From: Kiloniellales bacterium
GTDB taxonomy: Bacteria > Pseudomonadota > Alphaproteobacteria > Kiloniellales > JAKSDN01
Reading direction: 5' to 3'
NCBI GenBank assembly: GCA_030064845.1
Contig: JASJEC010000020.1
Span: forward strand, 1-64,000
DNA: 64,000 nucleotides
Shown here: positions 26,257-35,230 of the stretch, piece after piece
How positions within the stretch are numbered: the stretch's first letter is position 1
How the letters are laid out: every line of letters begins with the position of its first letter
Notes under the pieces: generated by a model
Databases searched by the model: none
Told to the model about the DNA's origin: nothing
Seen by the model: the letters and a program-made list of their open reading frames with translations, nothing else
Position numbers and translations under genes: made by a program

Positions 26257-28194
26257 TTGAGTCAAATCGGACATAATCGGCAGACGCCGCTGCTGGACAG
26301 CATCAAAAATCCCGATGACTTGCGTAAACTGGAGGAGAGCGACCTGCCGCAGGTCGCCGCCGAGCTGCGCCAGGACGTGATCAACGCCGTGTCGGTGACC
26401 GGCGGTCATCTCGGGGCGGGTCTCGGTGTAGTTGAGCTTACCGTGGCCGTTCACTACCTGTTCAATACGCCCCGCGACAAGCTGATCTGGGACGTCAGCC
26501 ACCAGTGCTACCCGCATAAGGTGCTGACCGGCCGGCGCGACCGCATCCAGACGCTGCGCCAGGGCGGCGGCCTCTCGGGCTTCACCAGCCGCAGCGAGAG
26601 CGAGTACGACCCCTTCGGCGCGGCGCACAGCTCGACCTCGATTTCGGCCGGTCTCGGCTTCTCGGTCGCCCGCGACTTCAAGGGCGAGGACAACGCCGTG
26701 ATCTGCGTGATCGGCGACGGCGCGATGAGCGCCGGCATGGCCTACGAGGCCATGAACAACGCCGGCGCCATGAACAGCCGCCTGATCGTCATCCTGAACG
26801 ACAACGACATGTCGATCGCGCCGCCGGTAGGGGCGATGAGCGCCTATCTGTCGCGGCTGATCTCGTCCAAGCCCTACGCCTCCGTGCGCCACCTGGCCAA
26901 GGAGATGGCGCAGAAGTTCCCGGATCCGATCAAGAAGGCCGCGCTGCGGGCCGAGGAATACGCCCGCGGCATGCTGACCGGCGGGACGCTGTTCGAGGAG
27001 CTGGGCTTTTTCTACGTGGGACCGATCGACGGTCATAACCTCGACCATCTCCTGCCCGTGCTCAAGAACGTGCGCGACACGGACTACGACGGACCGGTCC
27101 TGATCCACTGCGTGACCCGGAAGGGCAAGGGCTACGACCCCGCCGAGGAAGCGGCCGACAAGTATCACGGCGTGGCCAAGTTCGACGTGGTGACCGGCAA
27201 GCAGGACAAGCCGAAGCCCAAGGCGATGGCCTATCAGAACGTCTTCGCCAAGGCGCTGATCGAGGAGGCCAAGCACGACGACAAGATCGTGGCGGTGAAC
27301 GCGGCCATGCCTTCGGGCACGGGCCTCAACAAGTTCGCCGACGCCTTTCCGGATCGCTGCTTCGATGTCGGCATCGCCGAGCAGCATGCGGTGACCTTCT
27401 GCGCCGGCCTCGCCTGCGAGGGCTACCGGCCCTTCGCGGCGATCTACTCGACCTTCCTGCAGCGGGCCTACGACCAGGTCGTCCACGACGTGGCGATCCA
27501 GAGCCTGCCGGTCCGCTTCGCCATCGACCGGGCCGGCATGGTCGGCGCGGACGGCGTGACCCACCAGGGCAGCTACGACATCACCTACCTGGGCTGCCTG
27601 CCCGGGTTCGTGCTGATGGCGGCCTCCGACGAGGTCGAGCTCATGAATATGATCGCGACTCAGGTGGCGATCGACGACCGGCCCTCGGCCTGCCGCTATC
27701 CGCGCGGCGAGGCCCTCGGCCTCGAAATGCCCGAGCGCGGCACGGCGCTTGAGATCGGCAAGGGCAAGATCGTGCGCGAAGGCAGCAAGGTCGCCATCCT
27801 GTCCTATGGCACCCGCCTGCAGGACGCGCTCCTGGCGGCCGACGAGCTGGCGGCCAAGGGGCTGTCCGCGACCGTGGCCGACGCCCGCTTCGCAAAACCG
27901 CTCGATCAGGACCTGGTTCGCCGCCTGGCGCGCGAGCACGAGGTCATGGTCACGGTGGAAGAGGGCGCGATCGGCGGTTTCGCGGCCCAAGTCATGCAGT
28001 TCATGGCAACCGACGGTCTGCTCGAGAACGGCTTGAAGTTCAGGCCTCTCACGCTGCCGGATTACTTCATCGATCACGACAAGCCGCCGCTTCAGGTCGC
28101 CGAGGCGGGCCTCGACGCCAAGGGGATCGTGGCCGCCGTGCTCTCGGCCTTCGGCCGCGAGCGCGAGGCCCTGGAGGCGCCGGTTCGCGCCTGA
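26257..28194 (+). CDS. dxs: 1-deoxy-D-xylulose-5-phosphate synthase Dxs
   Basis: 645 residues. It condenses pyruvate and glyceraldehyde 3-phosphate, the entry to the MEP isoprenoid pathway. Visible are [15 protein letters not shown], the ThDP motif [29 protein letters not shown], and the transketolase-type [20 protein letters not shown]. The reading starts with TTG (26257): GAGGGGG at 26244-26250 is six bases upstream, while the nearby GTG at 26250 is out of frame. It ends the xseB-ispA-dxs run and is followed by a strong terminator. Confidence 0.97.
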   Translation: MSQIGHNRQTPLLDSIKNPDDLRKLEESDLPQVAAELRQDVINAVSVTGGHLGAGLGVVELTVAVHYLFNTPRDKLIWDVSHQCYPHKVLTGRRDRIQTLRQGGGLSGFTSRSESEYDPFGAAHSSTSISAGLGFSVARDFKGEDNAVICVIGDGAMSAGMAYEAMNNAGAMNSRLIVILNDNDMSIAPPVGAMSAYLSRLISSKPYASVRHLAKEMAQKFPDPIKKAALRAEEYARGMLTGGTLFEELGFFYVGPIDGHNLDHLLPVLKNVRDTDYDGPVLIHCVTRKGKGYDPAEEAADKYHGVAKFDVVTGKQDKPKPKAMAYQNVFAKALIEEAKHDDKIVAVNAAMPSGTGLNKFADAFPDRCFDVGIAEQHAVTFCAGLACEGYRPFAAIYSTFLQRAYDQVVHDVAIQSLPVRFAIDRAGMVGADGVTHQGSYDITYLGCLPGFVLMAASDEVELMNMIATQVAIDDRPSACRYPRGEALGLEMPERGTALEIGKGKIVREGSKVAILSYGTRLQDALLAADELAAKGLSATVADARFAKPLDQDLVRRLAREHEVMVTVEEGAIGGFAAQVMQFMATDGLLENGLKFRPLTLPDYFIDHDKPPLQVAEAGLDAKGIVAAVLSAFGREREALEAPVRA

Positions 28195-28219
28195 TACGAC
28201 AGGTCTACCGAGTTGTCTC

Positions 28220-28252
28220 GCGGCCCGCCCTTGCGGCGGGCCGCTTTATTTT
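28220..28252 (+). terminator. Intrinsic terminator after dxs
   Basis: A perfect 10-bp stem GCGGCCCGCC (28220-28229) with GGCGGGCCGC (28235-28244), a five-base loop, then TTTATTTT. It lies 26 bases past the dxs stop and closes the operon before tlyA. Confidence 0.88.
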
Positions 28253-28299
28253 GATCGAAGCGAGTTTAGAGCGAACGCCATGCCGGAACTTTGCTCCCG

Positions 28300-28332
28300 C
28301 CTGGAGCGCGGCGTAACTGTGAACAGGCCCTA
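28300..28332. repeat. Solo end related to the MITE-like element
   Basis: These 33 bases match the right terminal repeat of the element at 29124-29408 at 27 of 33 positions, ending in the same ACAGGCCCTA. No matching left end was seen nearby. It stops 11 bases before the tlyA start codon, so it supplies the gene's immediate leader. Confidence 0.6.
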
Positions 28333-28343
28333 GGGTGCCGACG

Positions 28344-29102
28344 ATGGGGCGCGCCGCCAAGTGCCGTGCCGACCAGCTGCTGGTCGACCGCGGGCTGGCC
28401 GAGAGCCGGACGAGGGCCCAGGCCCTGATTCTGGCCGGCAGCGTCTACGCCGGCACCCGCCGGGTCGAGAAGCCCGGCCAGCAGCTGCCGGCCGACGCTG
28501 CCCTTAGCGTCAAGGGGCGCGACCATCCCTGGGTCAGCCGCGGCGGCCTCAAGCTGGTCGAGGGGCTCGACCGCTTCGCGATCGATCCGGCCGGTCTCAC
28601 ATGCCTCGACGTTGGCGCCTCGACCGGCGGCTTCACCGACGTGCTGCTGAGCCGGGGCGCGCGGCGGGTCTATGCGGTCGACGTCGGCCACGGGCAGCTT
28701 GCCTGGAAGCTGCGGGAGGACCCGCGCGTCGTCGTGCTGGAGCGGACCAACGCCCGCCATCTCAACGCCGCGCAGGTGCCGGAGCCGGCCGATCTGATCG
28801 TCGTCGATGTCAGCTTCATCGGTCTGGAGACGGTTCTGCCCGCAGTTCTGGCGCGCGCCGCACCCGACGCCCGGCTGATCGCCCTGATCAAGCCCCAGTT
28901 CGAGGTCGGCAAGGAGAAGGTCGGCAAGGGCGGGGTGGTGCGCGACCCGGCGCTCCACCGGGAGGTCTGCGCGCGGATCGAGGCCTGGATCGCGGGCCAG
29001 GCCGGCTGGCGGGTCATCGGCGTGACCGAGAGTCCGATCACCGGCCCGGAGGGCAACAAGGAATTCCTCCTTGCCGCCGCCCGGGACGGGAAGGTGTCCT
29101 GA
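28344..29102 (+). CDS. TlyA family rRNA methyltransferase/hemolysin
   Basis: 252 residues. An N-terminal S4 RNA-binding domain (about 5-65: RADQLLVDRGLAESRTRAQA, then LILAGSVYAG) precedes an FtsJ-like Rossmann methyltransferase with SAM motif DVGASTGGFTDVLLSRGA, VVDVSFIGLE and ALIKPQFEVG. TlyA proteins 2'-O-methylate cytidines in 16S/23S rRNA; some are also reported as hemolysins. The ATG at 28344 was preferred to a GTG at 28335. It follows dxs as in many alphaproteobacteria but is separated from it by a terminator. Confidence 0.92.
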   Translation: MGRAAKCRADQLLVDRGLAESRTRAQALILAGSVYAGTRRVEKPGQQLPADAALSVKGRDHPWVSRGGLKLVEGLDRFAIDPAGLTCLDVGASTGGFTDVLLSRGARRVYAVDVGHGQLAWKLREDPRVVVLERTNARHLNAAQVPEPADLIVVDVSFIGLETVLPAVLARAAPDARLIALIKPQFEVGKEKVGKGGVVRDPALHREVCARIEAWIAGQAGWRVIGVTESPITGPEGNKEFLLAAARDGKVS

Positions 29103-29123
29103 AGCGGTTTCCGGTCGCGTGGT

Positions 29124-29408
29124 TAGGGCCTGTTGACATTCACGGCGCGCTCCTGGCGGGAGCGCATTTGCGCCGGGGCCAGGAGCGGGAGGCGCCGTGG
29201 GGTTGGGCCCCACAAGGCCTTCCGTGACGCCGCCCCGGCGCAAATCCGCCCCGTCCCAAAGGGATCCGGCGCAATCGGCCCGCTGCCGCGTTGCTCCCAG
29301 AGACTGAGACTGGGGTCGAATATGCTCGGCATGTCCTTCCTCCTCGCGCCTAACAGCAGGCCGATTTCACTCGGACCAGGAGCGCGCCCTGAATGTCAAC
29401 AGGCCCTA
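29124..29408. mobile_element. MITE-like element, 285 bp
   Basis: Terminal inverted repeats of 33 bases match at 32 positions: TAGGGCCTGTTGACATTCA begins the left arm (29124-29156), and its complement closes the right arm (29376-29408). The interior has no credible gene but contains further self-complementary GC-rich segments. The ends lie in TTAG/CTAG, consistent with a TA or YTAR target duplication of the kind left by IS5- or IS630-related transposases. A degenerate solo end lies at 28300-28332. It occupies most of the gap between tlyA and the DUF3047 gene. Confidence 0.8.
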
Positions 29409-29532
29409 GCACGTTCGTGACGGCTTAACGTTCTCACGACACTTTGAAGACGGCGTGAGCGGGCCGGCCCTTTCAGAGCCGCCCGCCCAGCGCCACGTCT
29501 TGGGACCGCCGCATCAATCGGGAAGCCCGCTC

Positions 29533-30264
29533 TTGTCGCCTCGCCTCTCGCTCACCGCCGCGTTGTTCGCCCTCGCCCTGGCATCGCCGGCCGCGGCCTT
29601 CGTCAAGGAGCCGGAACAGCCCGGGTCGCAGGGAGTGCTGTCCGAGGCGCTGAAGGCGCTGGGTTGGGAGCTCCTCACCCTGCCCGGGCGGCGGCCGGCA
29701 CGATTTGCCTTGGCCGAAGACGGCGCCGTCCGCGTCTTGGCGGAGGACGCGGTCGCCTTCCTCTACCGGCCGGTCTCCGAGACCCAGCGCGACGCGCGCC
29801 GTCTGACCTGGCGTTGGCGGGTCGACGAGTTCGTTCCGAGCACCGACCTCGCGGTGGTCGGCGAGGACGACCGCTCGCTCGCGCTCCACATTTGCTTCCC
29901 GGCCGACGAGGACCGCATGTCGTTCTGGGAGCGCTTCAGCCACTCGCTGAAGAGCCTCGCCGGCGCGCCGCTCTCGGGACACGTCCTGACCTACGTCTGG
30001 GGCGGCATCCACGAGCCGGGGAGCGTCTTCGCCAATCCCCACATGGACGCCGAGGGCGAGGCCCGCGGAACCATCATCGTGCTGCGCTCCGACGTCGACC
30101 AGGGCGGGCGCTGGCTGATGGAGGAGGTCGATTTCGTCGCCGACTTCGAGCGGGTCTTCGGTTACAGCCCACCGCCGCCGGCCTATGTGGCGATCTCGGC
30201 GGACAGCGACGATACGAGCACCCGGGCGCTCGCCTTCGTGAACAACCTCAGCTTCGGGCCCTGA
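29533..30264 (+). CDS. DUF3047 exported protein
   Basis: 243 residues from a TTG at 29533, which begins directly at a signal peptide (SLTAALFALALASPAAAF). A GTG at 29455 would add 26 residues before it. The mature part fits DUF3047: LTWRWRVDEFVPSTDLAVVG, SLALHICFPADE, VLTYVWGGIHEPGSVFANPH and RALAFVNNLSF. It is probably periplasmic; function unknown. The ferritin-like gene follows after 3 bases and the glycosyltransferase 7 bases after that, so the three look like one operon. Confidence 0.82.
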   Translation: MSPRLSLTAALFALALASPAAAFVKEPEQPGSQGVLSEALKALGWELLTLPGRRPARFALAEDGAVRVLAEDAVAFLYRPVSETQRDARRLTWRWRVDEFVPSTDLAVVGEDDRSLALHICFPADEDRMSFWERFSHSLKSLAGAPLSGHVLTYVWGGIHEPGSVFANPHMDAEGEARGTIIVLRSDVDQGGRWLMEEVDFVADFERVFGYSPPPPAYVAISADSDDTSTRALAFVNNLSFGP

Positions 30265-30267
30265 GAC

Positions 30268-31026
30268 GTGGGCGCGGCCGGCCACAGCGCGCTGCCGCCC
30301 AAGGTCGCCGAGCGGCTGCGCCGCCTCGCCGAGAACGGGACCGCCGACCAGTGGTGCGTCGACCGGGACATCGACTGGTCCCGCCGGGAACGCCTGCCGC
30401 TCTGGATCAGCCGGCGGCACGCAGCGATCGCGATCAGCCAGCTCTATCACGGCGAGATGGCGACGGTCCGCCTGTGCCGCCGCCTGCTCGGCGAGGTCGA
30501 GGAGCCGCTGCTGCGCCGTTGCCTGACGCTGCAGATCGGCGACGAGGCGCGTCACGCCGAGGCCTACAGGCGCTACCTCGAGAGGCTCGGCGGGGTCATG
30601 CCCGTCGAGCCGGCCCTGGCCCGCGCCCTCGATCTGGCGGGCCGCGGAACGCTCGGCACGGCGGGCACCGTGATGGCCTACCACATCGTGGCCGAAGGCG
30701 AGGTTCTGCGGCTGCAGGAACGCCTCGCCGGCTTCTTCCCCTGCCCCCTGCTGCGCCAGGTGTCCCGACGCGTCGCCCGGGACGAGGCGAGGCACGTCGC
30801 CTTCGGGCGCCTTTTCCTCGAGGCGCGCGTCTCCCGGCTGTCGGTCGAGCGGCGGGCCGAGCTCTATGACTGGGCGCGGCGGATCTGGGTCGACTGCACC
30901 GAGGCGACGCTGGCCGCCGGCGCGGGCCGGGGTCCGATCATCCAGTGGTTCGTGGTGCGCTGGCTCGGCGGCTCGTGGCGCCGGCACGAGATCGCGCTCG
31001 GCCGCCTCGGCATCGCACCGGCGTGA
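30268..31026 (+). CDS. Ferritin-like di-iron protein
   Basis: 252 residues, GTG start. Two helical halves each carry the di-iron carboxylate set: YHGEMATV with IGDEARHAEAYRRY, and VAEGEVLRL with ARDEARHVAFGRLF (two E plus two ExxH motifs). This is the ligand layout of ferritin-like oxygenases, including the AurF/p-aminobenzoate N-oxygenase group and ribonucleotide-reductase small subunits. Length fits an oxygenase better than a storage ferritin. The substrate is unknown; it is probably cotranscribed with DUF3047 and GT2 genes. Confidence 0.8.
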   Translation: MGAAGHSALPPKVAERLRRLAENGTADQWCVDRDIDWSRRERLPLWISRRHAAIAISQLYHGEMATVRLCRRLLGEVEEPLLRRCLTLQIGDEARHAEAYRRYLERLGGVMPVEPALARALDLAGRGTLGTAGTVMAYHIVAEGEVLRLQERLAGFFPCPLLRQVSRRVARDEARHVAFGRLFLEARVSRLSVERRAELYDWARRIWVDCTEATLAAGAGRGPIIQWFVVRWLGGSWRRHEIALGRLGIAPA

Positions 31027-31033
31027 GCGGCCG

Positions 31034-31834
31034 ATGATCTCGGTGGTCATCCCGACGCTGAACGAGGCCCGGAACCTGCCGGCGCTGCTGCGGGCCCTGC
31101 GGAGAGAGAGCGAGGCCCATGAGATCGTCGTCGCGGACGGCGGCAGCCGGGACGGAACACCTCGGTTGGCGCGCGCGGCGGGCGCCCGACTGGTCCGGTC
31201 GGCGCCGGGACGCGGGCAGCAACTGGCCGCCGGCGCGCAGGCCGCGCGCGGCGACATCCTGCTTTTTCTCCACGCCGATTCTGGCTTCCCGGCCGGCGGT
31301 CTCGCCCACATCGCGCGCACGCTGGCCGAGGCGCCCGACTGTCCCGGCGGCAATTTCCGCCTGCTGTTCGACGGCGACACGGGGTTCAGCCGCTGGCTCA
31401 CCGGCTTCTACGCCTGGATCCGCGCCCGGGGTCTCTACTACGGCGATTCGGGCATCTTCGTGCGCCGCGCGGCCTACCGGGATCTGGGCGGCATCCGTCC
31501 GATCGCGCTGATGGAGGACTACGACTTCGTCCGCCGCCTGGAACGCAGCGGCCCGACACGCTGCATCGAGGACCCGCCACTGGTCACCTCGTCGCGGCGC
31601 TTCGAGGGCCGCCGCCCGCTCGGCATCGTGCTCGGCTGGATCGAGATCCACGCGCTGTTCTACCTGGGCGCCTCGCCGGGGTTCCTCGCGCGCCGCTACG
31701 AGGCCCAGCGAAGCGGCCGTCGGCCGCGCGCGGACGCCAGCGGGTCCTATCCGGAGAGCGGCCAGACCAAGAGGATCATGGGGATCGCGACCAGGATGAC
31801 CAGGACCTCCAGGGGCAGGCCCATGCGCCAGTAG
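31034..31834 (+). CDS. Family 2 glycosyltransferase (TIGR04283-like)
   Basis: 266 residues. The GT-A signature is ISVVIPTLNEARNLPALLRA with EIVVADGGSRDGT, followed by RGQQLAAGAQAARGDILLFL with HADSGFP and, later, LMEDYDFVRRLER. The 'GRG.Q...GA..A.G..LLFLHAD' run is that of the TIGR04283 set (transferase linked to arsenosugar or selenodomain/rSAM clusters). The last ~29 residues are read from DNA that also encodes the end of the opposite-strand permease, an 88-base convergent overlap. Confidence 0.85.
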   Translation: MISVVIPTLNEARNLPALLRALRRESEAHEIVVADGGSRDGTPRLARAAGARLVRSAPGRGQQLAAGAQAARGDILLFLHADSGFPAGGLAHIARTLAEAPDCPGGNFRLLFDGDTGFSRWLTGFYAWIRARGLYYGDSGIFVRRAAYRDLGGIRPIALMEDYDFVRRLERSGPTRCIEDPPLVTSSRRFEGRRPLGIVLGWIEIHALFYLGASPGFLARRYEAQRSGRRPRADASGSYPESGQTKRIMGIATRMTRTSRGRPMRQ

Positions 31835-33531
31835 TCACCGAAGCGGTAGCCCCCGGGGCCGAGGATCAGCGTGTTGTTCTTGTGTCCGATCGGCGTCAGG
31901 AAGGCGCAGGAGGCGGCGACCGCAACGGTCATCAGGAAGGGGTCCGGGTTGGCGCCGAGTCGGTTCGCCAGGTCCATGGCGATCGGCGCGGCGATCACCG
32001 TTGTCGCCGTGTTGTTCATGACGTCCGACAGGGTCATGGTGATGACCATCAGCAGGAACAGCACGAAGACCGCGGAGTAGCCGGCCGAGAGCCAGAGGAT
32101 GCCGTTGGCGATCAGGGCCGTGCCGCCGCTGGTCTCGAGCGCGGCGCCGATCGGGATCATCGAGCCGAGCAGGACGATGACCGGCCACTCGACCTGCTCG
32201 TAGACCTCGCGCACAGGCACGATGTTGAAGGCGATCATGGCGAGCGCGGCACCGGCCAGCGCGATCGGCAGGTAGAGCACGCCGGTGGCCGCCAGCACGA
32301 TGGCGGCGGCGAAGAGCCCGACGGCCAACCAGGCCTGATTCCGCTTGATCGTCTGGAGCCCCCGCTCGGCGAGCGGCAGACAGCCCATGCGGCTCATCAC
32401 GTCGGGTAGCTCGTTGGCGTTGCCCTGGAGCAGCAAAACGTCGCCCGGGGTGATGACCAGGTGGCGCAGGCGGTCGCGGAACGGCTTGCCCTGGCGCGAG
32501 ACGGCCAGCAGATGCACGCCGAAGCGGGTCTTGAGGCGCAGGCTCATGGCGCTGCGCCCGGCGATCCGCGCGCCCGGCGGCACCACCGCCTCGACCACGG
32601 CGACGTCCTCGCTGCGCAGCAGGCTGGTCTTGCTGCCGTCGACCACGGCGTACTCCAGCTTCAGCGTGTTGACCAGGCGCTCGAGGTCCTCGGGGCCGCC
32701 CTCTACCACCAGCAGGTCGCCGGGCCGGACCTCGGCATGGCGCGCCATGCCAGGCAGCCGCTGGTGATTGCGGATCAGGCCGACGAACTCGATCTCGTGC
32801 TGCTCGGCGACGCCGTCGAGCTCGCGCAGCTTCTGTCCCACGATCCCGGCACCCTCGGGCACCCGCACCTCGGCGATGTAGTCCTCTAGGTCGAAGCCTT
32901 CGGCGCTGGTCGGCGCCGTGCCCCCGGTCGGGATCAGGCGCCAGCCCACGAGGGCGACGAAGAGCACGCCGGCGAGCGCGCAGGCGCCGCCGACCGGCGT
33001 GAAGTCGAACATGGAAAAGGGTTCGCCCAGGGTCTCGAAGCGGTAGGCGGCGACGATGATGTTGGGCGGCGTGCCGATCAGGGTGATCAGGCCGCCCAGG
33101 ATCGAGGCGAAGGACAGCGGCATGAGGGTCAGGCCGACCGCGCGCTTGGCCTTTTTCGCCGCCTGTATGTCGACCGGCATCAGGAGCGCCAGCGCGCCGA
33201 CGTTGTTCATCACCGCCGAGAGCCCCGCGGCCAGGGACGACATGACGAAGATGTGCCGGGTCAGCGTGGTCGCCGCGCCGGCGATCGCGCGCGACAGCAG
33301 GTCGACCGCGCCGGAGTTGGAGAGCCCGCGCGAGACGATCAGCACCATGGCGATCACCACGGTGGCCGGGTGGCCGAAGCCGAGGAAGGCCTCTTCGACC
33401 TCCACCACGCCCAGCACGACAGCCGCCAGGAGCGCCGCGAAGGCGACGAGGTCGTAGCGCCAGCGGCCCCAGATCAGCAGCACCATGACCGCCGCCAGGA
33501 TGGCGAAGACGGTAAGCTGTTCCTGGTTCAA
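31747..33531 (-). CDS. SLC13/DASS-type permease with TrkA-C domains
   Basis: 594 residues. The N-terminal half has ~6 membrane segments with AGLSAVMNNVGALALLMPVD and SFASILGGLITLIGTPPNII, the hairpin signature of the ion-transporter/SLC13 superfamily. Two TrkA-C (RCK_C) domains sit in the cytoplasmic loop (about 205-380), and a second membrane half contains DVMNNTATTVIAAPIAMDLA. Such proteins move dicarboxylates, sulfate or related anions with Na+. It begins 4 bases after the acyl-CoA ligase stop, so they share an operon. Substrate unknown. Confidence 0.88.
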   Translation of the reverse strand: MNQEQLTVFAILAAVMVLLIWGRWRYDLVAFAALLAAVVLGVVEVEEAFLGFGHPATVVIAMVLIVSRGLSNSGAVDLLSRAIAGAATTLTRHIFVMSSLAAGLSAVMNNVGALALLMPVDIQAAKKAKRAVGLTLMPLSFASILGGLITLIGTPPNIIVAAYRFETLGEPFSMFDFTPVGGACALAGVLFVALVGWRLIPTGGTAPTSAEGFDLEDYIAEVRVPEGAGIVGQKLRELDGVAEQHEIEFVGLIRNHQRLPGMARHAEVRPGDLLVVEGGPEDLERLVNTLKLEYAVVDGSKTSLLRSEDVAVVEAVVPPGARIAGRSAMSLRLKTRFGVHLLAVSRQGKPFRDRLRHLVITPGDVLLLQGNANELPDVMSRMGCLPLAERGLQTIKRNQAWLAVGLFAAAIVLAATGVLYLPIALAGAALAMIAFNIVPVREVYEQVEWPVIVLLGSMIPIGAALETSGGTALIANGILWLSAGYSAVFVLFLLMVITMTLSDVMNNTATTVIAAPIAMDLANRLGANPDPFLMTVAVAASCAFLTPIGHKNNTLILGPGGYRFGDYWRMGLPLEVLVILVAIPMILLVWPLSG

Positions 33532-33535
33532 GAAG

Positions 33536-35065
33536 TCAGGGCTCCCCGGCTTCCCGGTCGAGCCGCGCCCGCAGTTCGGTCTTCAGGACCTTGCCGTAGT
33601 TGTTCTTTGGCAGGGCCTCGACGAAGCGGTAGGCGCGGGGCCGCTTGAACCGGGCGATATGCGCAAGGCAGTGGGTGTCGAGCGCCGCCGCGTCCGCCGG
33701 ATCGGCGGGAGCGGCGACCACGAAGGCCATCACCTCCTCGCCCCATTCCGGATGGGGCCGGCCGATGACCGAGCACTCCAGGACGCCCTCGTGCCGGAGC
33801 AGCACTTCCTCGACCTCTCTCGGGTAGATGTTGGAGCCGCCGCTGATGATCATGTCCTTCGAGCGGTCCTTCAGCGTCAGATAGCCGTCGCCGTCGAAGA
33901 CGCCGAGATCGCCGGTATGCAGCCACCCGCCCCGCAGGGCCTCATCGGTCGCCGCCTGGTCCCGCCAGTAGCCGAGCATCACGGAGTCGCCGCGGACCGT
34001 AACCTCGCCGAGTTCACCGTCGGTTAACGCCTCGTCCCCCGCGCCCACGACCCGCACCTCGACCGCGGTCTGGGCCTTGCCCGCCGACGCGAGGCGCTCG
34101 AGATACCGCGGATGGTTGCGCGCCGCGTGCTCGGCCTTGGAGAGCGCGGTGATGGTCATGGGGCTCTCGCCCTGGCCGTAGATCTGGGCCAGGACATACC
34201 CGAGCCGTTCCTGGGCGCGCTGCAGGTCCTCCAGATACATGGGACCGCCGCCGTAGACGATGGTCTTCAGGTTCGCGAGATCGGCGCCGCCGAGCGCCGG
34301 ATGCTCGACCAGGCGCTTCACCATGGTCGGCGCGGCGAACATCATCAGGCCGGGATGGCCCGGCAGCAGGCTGGCGATCTCCGTCGGATCGAAGCCCCGG
34401 CTCTCGGGGATCACCTGGCAGACGCCGGCGGCCAGGTGGGGCAGCCCGTAGATCCCGGAGCCGTGCGAGAGCGGCGCCGCGTGGAGGATGCAGTCGCTCG
34501 GCCCGATCGTGTCGACGTCGGCGAAGTAGCAGAAGATCATGGTCAGCAGGTTACGGTGGCTCAGCATCGCCCCCTTGGGCCGGCCGGTGGTCCCGCTGGT
34601 GTAGAACAGCCAGGCGAGATCCTCGGGCCCGGCCTCGGCGCAGCCGGCCGGATCGCCCGCGAAGAGGCCGCGGTATTCACCGCTCTCGGCCTCGATCAGG
34701 CGGTCCAGGCCCTCGACCGGGGGCAGGGCCGCCGCCTGCTTGGCCGTCGCGAAGCAGGCCCGCGCGCCGCTGTGTTCCAGGATGTAGCGGTGCTCCTCGG
34801 CGTGGAGCTTGGCGTTGACCGGCACGGGCGCCAGCCCGGCGTGCCAGCAGGCATAGAGCACCTCGAGGAAGGCCGGGCAGTTGTCCATGATCAGCGCCAC
34901 CCGGTCGCCCCGGCCCAGACCGAGCCGCGTCTGCATGGCGCCCGCCAGGATGGCGGCTCGACCGGCCAGCGCGCCATAGCTCGCCACCGTCTCGGCGCCG
35001 ATGGCGATCGCCGGGTCGTCGCGACGCGTCTTCCCGGCCCGTATCAGGAGATTGGCCAAGTTCAC
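33536..35065 (-). CDS. Acyl-CoA synthetase (ANL family)
   Basis: 509 residues from a GTG at 35065 (VNLANLLIRAG). An open frame continues far upstream to 36262, but that part is the antisense of the TAXI gene. ANL signatures in order: FYTSGTTGRPKGAMLSHRNL (P-loop-like A3), IYGQGESPMTIT (A5), GWLHTGDLGVFDGDGYLTLK (A7), KDMIISGGSNIYPREVEEVL (A8) and NNYGKVLKTEL with the catalytic Lys (A10). It activates a carboxylate with ATP and CoA; the acyl group is not predictable. It heads an operon with the SLC13-type permease. Confidence 0.92.
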   Translation of the reverse strand: MNLANLLIRAGKTRRDDPAIAIGAETVASYGALAGRAAILAGAMQTRLGLGRGDRVALIMDNCPAFLEVLYACWHAGLAPVPVNAKLHAEEHRYILEHSGARACFATAKQAAALPPVEGLDRLIEAESGEYRGLFAGDPAGCAEAGPEDLAWLFYTSGTTGRPKGAMLSHRNLLTMIFCYFADVDTIGPSDCILHAAPLSHGSGIYGLPHLAAGVCQVIPESRGFDPTEIASLLPGHPGLMMFAAPTMVKRLVEHPALGGADLANLKTIVYGGGPMYLEDLQRAQERLGYVLAQIYGQGESPMTITALSKAEHAARNHPRYLERLASAGKAQTAVEVRVVGAGDEALTDGELGEVTVRGDSVMLGYWRDQAATDEALRGGWLHTGDLGVFDGDGYLTLKDRSKDMIISGGSNIYPREVEEVLLRHEGVLECSVIGRPHPEWGEEVMAFVVAAPADPADAAALDTHCLAHIARFKRPRAYRFVEALPKNNYGKVLKTELRARLDREAGEP

Positions 35066-35230
35066 CAGGAAACGCCCCGTGCTGCTTTCCGTGGCCGCGC
35101 CGGGCCGGGCGCGGCGCTTCCATGATCCGCCGCTTTGCCGGCCGAGGTCAATCGGTGCCGGTCGCGCGAAGCGCATCTGGCAGCGGAAGGAGCGCGCTGT
35201 TATACCAGGAAGCAGCCTTCTCTTGCCGGC

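Noticed and set aside
26104-28077. 657-codon minus-strand frame opposite dxs
   Set aside because: Shadow frame of dxs with low-complexity composition and no motif.
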